Shown here piece by piece: positions 1 through 5,085 of a DNA stretch of 5,313 nucleotides. The position numbers and the translations under genes were made by a program. The stretch's first letter is position 1. Each line of letters begins with the position of its first letter. The notes beneath the pieces are model-generated. The model searched no databases. It was not told where the DNA came from and saw only the letters and a list, made by a program, of their open reading frames with translations. The DNA is from JAABYT01 sp041581935 (lineage in GTDB: Bacteria; Pseudomonadota; Gammaproteobacteria; HK1), in the NCBI GenBank assembly GCA_041581935.1, contig JBFICP010000239.1:1-5313 (forward strand), read 5' to 3'.

Positions 1-425
1 CGACGATGCTCCGGGAAGAGCTGGAACAACGTGACCATCACCAGTGGTTGAACAATACCGGCGGCAAACCCCTGCATGACGCGCCCGAAGATAATCAGGT
101 CGAGATTCGGGCTGATGACACACAGAATGCCACCCGCCATGAACAACGCGAGAACCACGAGAAAAGCCGCACGCCGGCCGAACACCGTGACGAACCAGGC
201 GTTAAGAAGCTGGCTTGCAACCATGGTTGCGACGTAGGCCGTGGTGAGGAACTGCGCCTTGTCCTGTCCGACGCCGAACGCACCCATCACGTGGGGCACG
301 GCGACGTTCACGATGGTGCCGGAGAACACCATGCTGAACGCCGCCGTCATGCCGGTGATGGCGACCAGTGAACGGTAGAGACGGGGATGCGCGTCCCGCG
401 CGGGATCAGCGGCCGCGGACGTCAA
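1..425 (-). CDS. DHA2-family MFS efflux transporter, N-terminal part (cut by window edge)
   Basis: Inner-membrane proton-coupled exporter of the EmrB/QacA (DHA2, normally 14-helix) type, expected to pump drugs or small amphipathic compounds through the adjacent adaptor. About 141 residues are visible and the C-terminal two thirds lie beyond position 1. Seen: a short soluble N-terminus, a first membrane helix (about 19-44) carrying TIVNVAVP, then helix 2 (57-78), the FGRR part of a degenerate motif A (82-85), helix 3 (86-104) and helix 4 with the GRVMQGFAAG element (114-123). The acidic residue usual in the DHA2 first-helix motif (L-D-x-T-I-V-N) is Ser35 here, and motif A lacks its Asp. The start is taken as TTG at 425-423 because GGAGG lies 6 bases upstream and an in-frame stop lies just above it. 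An ATG at 350-348 (Met26) would fall inside helix 1. The gene overlaps the end of the adaptor gene by 20 bases, which suggests translational coupling in one operon. Confidence 0.9.
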   Translation of the reverse strand, partial: MTSAAADPARDAHPRLYRSLVAITGMTAAFSMVFSGTIVNVAVPHVMGAFGVGQDKAQFLTTAYVATMVASQLLNAWFVTVFGRRAAFLVVLALFMAGGILCVISPNLDLIIFGRVMQGFAAGIVQPLVMVTLFQLFPEHR

Positions 426-1563
426 TCCTGACCTCCACCATCATGCCCGGGCGCAGCTTCTGCTCGCGTTGCGCGATGGCGATGCGTACCGGCAGGCGCT
501 GGGTGATCTTGGTGAAGTTTCCACTGGGATTGGGGTTTGGCAACAGGGCGAAGCTGCCGGTGGTGGAGTGACCGATACTGATGATCTCGCCGGTGAACGC
601 ATCGTCCGGGAACGCATCGACGAACACCTCCACCGGCAGGCCGAGCGCGAGTTTTCGAATTTGGGTCTCCTTGATATTGGCTTCCACCCAGATGTCGGTG
701 GGATCGTGGACGACCGCGAGGCGCTGTCCCGGGTTCACGAATTCGCCCACCTCGACGAATGTTTTGTCGACGACGCCGGCCACCGGGCTGCGGATGGTGC
801 GATCCGCCAGGTCGAGCTTCTGCTGCTCGAGCCGCGACTGAAGCTCCGCCTGCTCGTGCCCGAGCTTCTCGAGCAGCTTGTCGAGAACCTTCAGCCGCGC
901 GCGCTCGGCACGCTCCTCGACGAGCTTTGCCCGCGACTCTTCGAGCTCGGCGACAGCCATGCGGTTCTGACCTTCGAGCCGACGCGCCTCGGCTTGCGCC
1001 TTCTCGAGGTCCTGGCGTGAAATGACGTTCTTGGAAAACAGCGAGCGCGCCCGGGCGAGCTCGGCCGTCGCAAGCTCACTCTGGGCGTCGAGTGCCGAAA
1101 CGGAGGCCCGTGCCGCGTTGAGACGCGATTGCTGGGTCTCCAGGCGGCTGCGCGTCTGCTCGTCGATGAGTGCCCGCTCGGCGTCGAGGCGGTCGCGATC
1201 GGCCTCGATGGTGCGAAACTGGGCCTCGAGCTGCTTGACGCGCAACCGGGACTCCCGATCGTCGATGGTCGCGAGCACCTCGTTCACGTCGACCGTATCG
1301 CCCTCTTCGACCGAAAGGTCGGTGACCCAGCCCGACACGCGGCTGCTGATGGTGACCAGATGCCCGGCGATGCGGGCGTCGGTTTCGGAGACGTGGGTGA
1401 CGCGGTCGTGGACCTCGAAGCCCGCGAGCACCACCGCTGCGAGAATGACGATCAGCACGATCGAGCGCTGGAACCCCCGCGCACGGCGCAGCAGCCCTCC
1501 CGGTGCGGATGGGCGCGCCTGCTCGCCCGGGGCGGCGCGGGGCAACTCAGCGTTCGATTTCAA
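406..1563 (-). CDS. HlyD/EmrA-type membrane fusion protein (efflux adaptor)
   Basis: Periplasmic adaptor that links the DHA2 exporter to an outer-membrane channel; 385 residues, close to the length of EmrA. Domains seen in order: a basic cytoplasmic N-terminus (1-33); one membrane anchor (about 34-49, SIVLIVILAAVVLAGF); first lipoyl half (about 62-100, with RVSGWVTDLSVEEGD); a long heptad-rich alpha-helical hairpin (about 104-255) rich in Glu, Arg, Gln and Leu; second lipoyl half (about 256-287, RSPVAGVVDKTFVEVGEFV); and a beta-barrel region ending with the strongly conserved block at 334-361, including LPNPNPSGNF and ITQRLPVRI, typical of EmrA-type adaptors. The start is uncertain. The frame is closed by a stop at 1591-1593, and the first standard start is TTG at 1563-1561, preceded only by a weak GGGA that is too close for an ideal ribosome site. 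A second TTG at codon 7 is possible. The exporter gene follows directly with overlap. The outer-membrane partner and substrate cannot be told from this sequence. Confidence 0.93.
   Translation of the reverse strand: MKSNAELPRAAPGEQARPSAPGGLLRRARGFQRSIVLIVILAAVVLAGFEVHDRVTHVSETDARIAGHLVTISSRVSGWVTDLSVEEGDTVDVNEVLATIDDRESRLRVKQLEAQFRTIEADRDRLDAERALIDEQTRSRLETQQSRLNAARASVSALDAQSELATAELARARSLFSKNVISRQDLEKAQAEARRLEGQNRMAVAELEESRAKLVEERAERARLKVLDKLLEKLGHEQAELQSRLEQQKLDLADRTIRSPVAGVVDKTFVEVGEFVNPGQRLAVVHDPTDIWVEANIKETQIRKLALGLPVEVFVDAFPDDAFTGEIISIGHSTTGSFALLPNPNPSGNFTKITQRLPVRIAIAQREQKLRPGMMVEVRIDVRGR
432..436 (-). promoter_or_regulatory. Shine-Dalgarno for the MFS gene, inside the adaptor gene
   Basis: On the minus strand GGAGG lies 6 bases before the TTG at 425-423. 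It decides the start of the exporter gene in favour of TTG over the downstream ATG at 350. It sits within the last codons of the HlyD-type gene, as expected for coupled translation of an adaptor and exporter pair. Confidence 0.65.
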
Positions 1564-1637
1564 ATTCCCAGCCAGGTGGCACTCGAGATGCTAGGCCGCT
1601 TACACTCGTCGCGGCCAGCGATGGTATTCCAAAACCC

Positions 1638-1643
1638 ATTTTA
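1638..1643 (-). promoter_or_regulatory. Possible -10 element for the efflux operon
   Basis: On the minus strand TAAAAT, preceded by TG, matches five of six positions of the sigma-70 -10 consensus. It lies about 75 bases upstream of the adaptor's TTG start. No convincing -35 hexamer is present at 16-18 bases, so the call rests on one hexamer and position alone. It lies 2 bases from the inverted repeat at 1646-1667. Confidence 0.22.
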
Positions 1644-1645
1644 CA

Positions 1646-1667
1646 GCACTCGACGAACGCAGAGTGC
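1646..1667. promoter_or_regulatory. Inverted repeat, possible operator between efflux operon and photolyase
   Basis: GCACTC and GAGTGC form perfect 6-base arms separated by 10 bases (GACGAACGCA). The arm centres are 16 bases apart, or about one and a half helical turns. The repeat lies in the 121-base divergent spacer, 17 bases before the photolyase ATG and next to a -10-like element of the efflux operon. Divergent efflux genes are often controlled by a TetR- or MarR-type repressor acting at such a site, but no regulator gene is visible here. The arms are short enough that chance cannot be excluded. Confidence 0.3.
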
Positions 1668-1684
1668 CGAGCGTGTTTTCGACC

Positions 1685-3058
1685 ATGTCAATGATTGAAC
1701 CCCAGCGAATACAGCCTCTCAACGACCGCCGCGCCGCGAACGGCCGCCGTTATGTGCTCTACTGGATGCAACAGTCGCAACGCGAGGCCCACAATCCTGC
1801 CCTCGAGTTCGCTGTCAAGGAAGCCAATCAGCGCAACCAACCCGTAGTGGTCGCGTTCGTGGTAATGGAAGATTACCCTCAGGCAAACGAGCGTCATTTC
1901 GCTTTCATGCTGCAGGGGCTTCGGGAGGTCGCCGTGTCCCTGGACAAACGCGGCATCCCCTTTGTCGTGCGACGCGGAGAACCCGGCGACGTCGTTCTCG
2001 AGCTGGCCGACGCGGCCTCGCTTTTGGTCTGCGACCGGGGTTATCTCAAACATCAGCGGGATTGGCGAGAATCGCTCTCCCGGCAGGCGTCCTGCCCGGT
2101 GGTGCAGGTCGAGGGCGATGTGGTCGTCCCGGTCGACACGGTCTCGGATCGGGCGGAGTATGCCGCGCGAACCATTCGCCCGAAAATTCTCCGGAATCGA
2201 GACGCGTATCTCCGCCCACTGGTAAGGACAAGACTCAAGCGACGCGCGGGAACCCACGACATCGCGAGTGATTTCGATCCATTCGAGCCAGATGAAATGC
2301 TCGCCGCGCTCGATGTCGATCGCAGTGTTCGGCAAGTGAGGCGCTTCAACGGTGGCACCAGTGAAGCGCGCAAGCACCTCGAGCGGTTTTCGAATCGCGG
2401 GCTCGTGGATTATTCACAGGCGCGAAACGACCCGGCCGATCCCCGCTGCTCGTGGCTAAGCCCTTATCTGCATTTCGGCCAGATTTCGCCGGTGGAAGCG
2501 GCGTTGAAGGTCGCACGTACGGAGAACTGCGCATTGGCCGATCGCGAGGCATTTCTCGAGCAACTCATCGTGCGCCGTGAACTCTCGATAAATTTCGTTT
2601 TGCATGAGCCCCGCTACGATCGATTTTCGGCACTGCCCGAGTGGGCCCGCCGCACGCTGCGGGAACACGCCGACGATGAACGCCCCGTTCGCTATACAGC
2701 GGGTAAGCTCCAGGCGGCTGCGACTCACGATCCGTACTGGAATGCGGCGATGAACGAAATGGTCAAAACAGGATTCATGCACAATTACATGCGCATGTAC
2801 TGGGGCAAGAAGATTATCGAGTGGTCGGCATCGCCGGAACGTGCCTACAGGACGATTCTCGAGCTCAACAACAAGTACTTCATCGACGGACGGGATCCAA
2901 ACTCGTACACGAGCGTGGCGTGGCTATTCGGCCTGCACGATCGCCCCTGGACCGAGCGCCCGATCTTCGGAAAGGTCCGCTACATGAATGCCGCGGGCCT
3001 CGAGCGGAAGTTCGACATCGATCGCTACGTCAGCTGGGTGGAAGGCCTGGAGAGCTGA
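1685..3058 (+). CDS. phr: Class II CPD photolyase (deoxyribodipyrimidine photo-lyase)
   Basis: Cytoplasmic flavoprotein that uses blue or near-UV light and reduced FAD to split cyclobutane pyrimidine dimers in DNA (EC 4.1.99.3). The 457 residues fit class II enzymes. Seen: N-terminal Rossmann-like antenna domain beginning YVLYWMQQSQREAHNPALE (23-41), a linker, then the helical FAD domain. The first class II signature is at 290-304 (FLEQLIVRREL..NF) and the second is complete at 416-435 (GLHDRPW.ERPIFGKVRYMN). Trp352, Trp373 and Trp380 match the electron-transfer tryptophans of the Methanosarcina mazei class II enzyme (recalled as W360, W381 and W388) at a constant offset of 8. Asn395 and Trp413 likewise match its flavin-side Asn403 and lesion-side Trp421. 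All are present, so the enzyme is probably active. One oddity is Gln293 where the first signature normally has Glu. ATG at 1685 was chosen; GTG at 1664 and ATG at 1691 share the frame, and none has a good Shine-Dalgarno. It is divergent from the efflux operon and convergent with the caspase-like gene 25 bases on. Confidence 0.96.
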   Translation: MSMIEPQRIQPLNDRRAANGRRYVLYWMQQSQREAHNPALEFAVKEANQRNQPVVVAFVVMEDYPQANERHFAFMLQGLREVAVSLDKRGIPFVVRRGEPGDVVLELADAASLLVCDRGYLKHQRDWRESLSRQASCPVVQVEGDVVVPVDTVSDRAEYAARTIRPKILRNRDAYLRPLVRTRLKRRAGTHDIASDFDPFEPDEMLAALDVDRSVRQVRRFNGGTSEARKHLERFSNRGLVDYSQARNDPADPRCSWLSPYLHFGQISPVEAALKVARTENCALADREAFLEQLIVRRELSINFVLHEPRYDRFSALPEWARRTLREHADDERPVRYTAGKLQAAATHDPYWNAAMNEMVKTGFMHNYMRMYWGKKIIEWSASPERAYRTILELNNKYFIDGRDPNSYTSVAWLFGLHDRPWTERPIFGKVRYMNAAGLERKFDIDRYVSWVEGLES

Positions 3059-3083
3059 GGAGCCTCCACCGGCCCGATTGACT

Positions 3084-4616
3084 TTACCGATCCTTTTTCC
3101 TCTCGCTGGAGAACTCGGCTACCAGTTTTTCAGTCATTTCGGGGATTTCCCCAACGCTGCCTTCCTGGCGGTAGTTGGTTTTCCGCCCGACATCGAAGAG
3201 GTATGCCTCGATACGAACATGCTCACAGTAGGTGCCGCCAGTCTCGTACCTCAACACCAGTACTCCATCCAGATCGTACGACTGTCCGTAAGTGAACACT
3301 GCTTCATCAACCGGTTTGAGCCGCAGTCCCGACTTTTTCCAAAGATGCCCGGTGTTCTCAGCCCGTCCCCAGCGATTCAAAAAAGTGAATCCGTCGGCCT
3401 TCTGTACGTGCTTGCTTGCGTTCCTGGCAAGGGAATCCGCGCCGTCAAACTGTCCGCATCCGGCCCAGATTGTGCCATTCGGCGCGACTATCCCGATGAC
3501 GAACGGCAATTGCCTCGCGATGCCGGCACTCGCCTGAGGCGACGGTCGCGCCTTTGCGAGGAGCTCACCCGGAGCCGGCGTTGCTCCAATGTCCGGCACG
3601 GGATCCGCGTCACTCGGCCCGCTGGAAGCCTGGGGGACGCCGGCAGAGGCAAAATCGGGCTGCACGGCGCCCGGGCTTGTGGGCTCGAGCTCCTCGATTC
3701 GGATTCTCGCCAGCCCGGCGAACGTGCCTTGCGGAAACTGCCGCAGATATGCCCGGAAGGCGTCCGGATTGTCGCTCGTGCTGATGCTTTGCCAGTACAC
3801 AAGCTCCGCCTGTTTTTGCGGTGCACTCTGCATCACCGTCGACGACTTCCCTTGCAGGTTGAAAACGAAATTGCCCGTCAGCGATGAGGATTCCCACGGA
3901 ATCTGCTGCTGGTTGGTCCGCCGTGCGACACCAACACGGACTCTTTTGAACACCTTCTCCACCTCGAGCCCCGGCTCCTCGAGCGCACGCAGCAGCTCCT
4001 CGGTGTAAACTCCGTTCGACCCGTCGCCGTCGAGCGCGACCGATCCCGGTGACGTTGCGTAGGCGATGAGCGTGCCGCGCGCGGCGTCAATGGCGGCCAG
4101 GCCCCTCGAGCTCCCGCGCAGGCGGCGCTCGAACGGATTGTTCCTGCACGCATCCAGAATCACGATGTTGATGCGATTGTCAGCATAAGCCATCTCGTCG
4201 AGCACGAGATTCACACCCACTGTCTCGATACGAATCTCGCGCTCAGAATTGATATCCGCATCCACGGGAACGAGGTAGTTTCGACCGTTGACCTGAACCC
4301 CGTGGCCGGCATAGAAAAAGAGTCCGGACGTCTCCTTGTTCAATCGGCCTGCAAAACGCACGATGGCCTGCTCCATGCGCTGCTTGTCGGCATTCTCCAG
4401 ACTGAATACTTCGAACCCGAGCCGGCGCAGCGCGCGCGACATGGCGCGGGCATCGTTCACCGGATTGAGCAGCGGCGCGTGGGGGTAGTCGGCGTTGCCG
4501 ATGACAAGGGCGACGCGGTCGGGCGCCGGGGCGGCTGACGCCGCGACATGCACCAACACCGCCATCACCAGGACAGACAGCAAAGACGCCCGTCGGAGAA
4601 GCAGATGAGTGGTCAT
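3084..4616 (-). CDS. Exported caspase-like protein (peptidase C14 family, orthocaspase type)
   Basis: Cysteine peptidase-fold protein of 510 residues, probably periplasmic. Seen in order: a signal peptide with basic start and hydrophobic core (about 1-28, cleavage likely after ASA); a caspase p20-like domain (about 33-255) containing VALVIGNADY, the LLNPVNDA segment, the catalytic His105 in FFYAGHG, and the catalytic Cys157 in ILDACRNNPF. Asp155, two residues before the Cys, is the acidic position linked in metacaspases and orthocaspases with cleavage after Arg or Lys. A motif at 273-310 (YWQSI...DAFRAYLRQFPQGTFAGLA) recurs in proteobacterial caspase-like proteins. A Pro/Ser/Ala-rich linker follows (about 311-365), then a C-terminal domain (about 366-505) that I do not recognise, with two cysteines (387 and 464). 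The ATG start fits the signal peptide, although no strong Shine-Dalgarno precedes it. The gene ends 25 bases from the convergent photolyase and is divergent from the small membrane-protein gene. Substrate is unknown; peptidase activity is inferred from the intact dyad. Confidence 0.92.
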   Translation of the reverse strand: MTTHLLLRRASLLSVLVMAVLVHVAASAAPAPDRVALVIGNADYPHAPLLNPVNDARAMSRALRRLGFEVFSLENADKQRMEQAIVRFAGRLNKETSGLFFYAGHGVQVNGRNYLVPVDADINSEREIRIETVGVNLVLDEMAYADNRINIVILDACRNNPFERRLRGSSRGLAAIDAARGTLIAYATSPGSVALDGDGSNGVYTEELLRALEEPGLEVEKVFKRVRVGVARRTNQQQIPWESSSLTGNFVFNLQGKSSTVMQSAPQKQAELVYWQSISTSDNPDAFRAYLRQFPQGTFAGLARIRIEELEPTSPGAVQPDFASAGVPQASSGPSDADPVPDIGATPAPGELLAKARPSPQASAGIARQLPFVIGIVAPNGTIWAGCGQFDGADSLARNASKHVQKADGFTFLNRWGRAENTGHLWKKSGLRLKPVDEAVFTYGQSYDLDGVLVLRYETGGTYCEHVRIEAYLFDVGRKTNYRQEGSVGEIPEMTEKLVAEFSSERKKDR

Positions 4617-4628
4617 GAGACCGATGTC

Positions 4629-4646
4629 ACACCCTTATGAAGGTGT
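4629..4646. promoter_or_regulatory. Dyad over the predicted transcription start of the caspase-like gene
   Basis: On the minus strand ACACC and GGTGT form perfect 5-base arms 8 bases apart. They extend to 7 pairs with one G-U wobble and a CATA loop if folded as RNA. The dyad begins 3 bases downstream of the -10 hexamer and covers the expected start point near 4642. It could be a repressor site or, if transcription starts slightly upstream, a small hairpin at the 5' end of the mRNA. The arms are short, so the call is tentative. Confidence 0.28.
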
Positions 4647-4648
4647 TC

Positions 4649-4677
4649 ATTTTAGGGTTCGATTACGATTGTCTCAA
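4649..4677 (-). promoter_or_regulatory. Sigma-70-type promoter of the caspase-like gene
   Basis: Read on the minus strand, TTGAGA (4677-4672) and TAAAAT (4654-4649) each match five of six consensus positions and are separated by exactly 17 bases. Transcription would start near 4642, leaving a leader of about 26 bases before the ATG at 4616. This is the best promoter match in the window. It implies steady housekeeping transcription of the caspase-like gene unless repressed. Confidence 0.6.
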
Positions 4678-4681
4678 TCCC

Positions 4682-4685
4682 GAGG
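4682..4685 (+). promoter_or_regulatory. Shine-Dalgarno deciding the start of the small membrane protein
   Basis: GAGG lies 5 bases before the ATG at 4691. The alternative in-frame ATG at 4637 has no ribosome site and would add 18 residues encoded across the divergent promoter region, so 4691 is preferred. Confidence 0.6.
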
Positions 4686-4690
4686 TATGC

Positions 4691-5035
4691 ATGTCACTCG
4701 AAATGATACTCGGCATCGCGGGGGGTGTATTCCTGGCGATGTGTGGAGCACTGCTCCTGGCGACCGTTCGCTACGGCCGTCGGTTGCTCCGCGAATTCGA
4801 ACGTCAGTTCCCCGAGCAGTATGCTGGCGCAGGGAATCCCTGGCCGGGATTTCTGAACAGCGAACGGCGGCGTGCACACTTTCGATTTCTCATGCAGCGC
4901 GAGTTCGAGACATTGCCAAATTCACAGCTCGTGCGCGAATTTGACGGGCTGCGACGGGCAGAAATGGGGGTGTTGTTTTTCATGCTCGCAGGATTTGCGA
5001 TTTTCGGATTGGCGATATTCTTGCTTGGAGCGTAG
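4691..5035 (+). CDS. Small protein with two membrane segments, unknown function
   Basis: I do not recognise a family. The 114-residue product has one hydrophobic segment at about 4-27 (ILGIAGGVFLAMCGALLLATV) and another at about 92-113 (MGVLFFMLAGFAIFGLAIFLL). Between them is a charged, aromatic-rich loop of some 65 residues (RRLLREFERQFPEQY...WPGFLNSERRR...REFETLPNSQLVREFDGLRR). Arginines flank both helices on the loop side, so the positive-inside rule puts the loop in the cytoplasm with both ends facing the periplasm. The start is set by GAGG 5 bases upstream; an in-frame ATG at 4637 would give 132 residues but lacks a ribosome site. It is divergent from the caspase-like gene and ends 50 bases before the CHASE2 gene start used here (11 bases if that gene starts at 5047), so the two plus-strand genes are probably co-transcribed. 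The reading frame is well formed and shows no sign of decay. Confidence 0.75.
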   Translation: MSLEMILGIAGGVFLAMCGALLLATVRYGRRLLREFERQFPEQYAGAGNPWPGFLNSERRRAHFRFLMQREFETLPNSQLVREFDGLRRAEMGVLFFMLAGFAIFGLAIFLLGA

Positions 5036-5085
5036 TTTGGGCGTAAATGGTCGATGGCCACCAAGTATTCCGAGAAACACCGTCG

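Noticed and set aside
1600..1628. Possible plus-strand promoter for the photolyase (TTACAC with GGTATT 17 bases on)
   Set aside because: The -10 candidate matches the consensus poorly and there is no supporting feature; too weak to list.
1022..1698. Plus-strand open frames opposite the adaptor gene, up to 190 codons
   Set aside because: They are rich in Ser, Arg and Ala with no motifs and are explained by the strong codon bias of the HlyD-type gene on the other strand.
1688..2377. Minus-strand open frame (229 codons) opposite the photolyase
   Set aside because: The plus strand carries an unambiguous class II photolyase here; the antisense frame shows no family features.
3044..3074. Possible terminator hairpin at the photolyase end (GGCCTGGAG arm, then CTCCA-CC-GGCC)
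   Set aside because: The stem is interrupted by a 2-base bulge, the loop is 11 bases, it overlaps the stop codon region, and no T run follows on either strand, so an intrinsic terminator is not supported.
2988..3887. Long plus-strand open frame (299 codons) running from the photolyase end through the caspase-like gene
   Set aside because: It lies opposite a gene with clear domain motifs, has no recognisable domain or ribosome site, and its composition is that of a mirrored GC-rich coding frame.
4664..4669. TACGAT as a -10 element for the small membrane-protein gene
   Set aside because: Only four of six positions match and no -35 is found at a proper distance.
4637..4690. Upstream ATG extending the small membrane protein by 18 residues
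   Set aside because: It has no ribosome site, and the extension would be encoded across the divergent promoter; the ATG at 4691 with GAGG is better.
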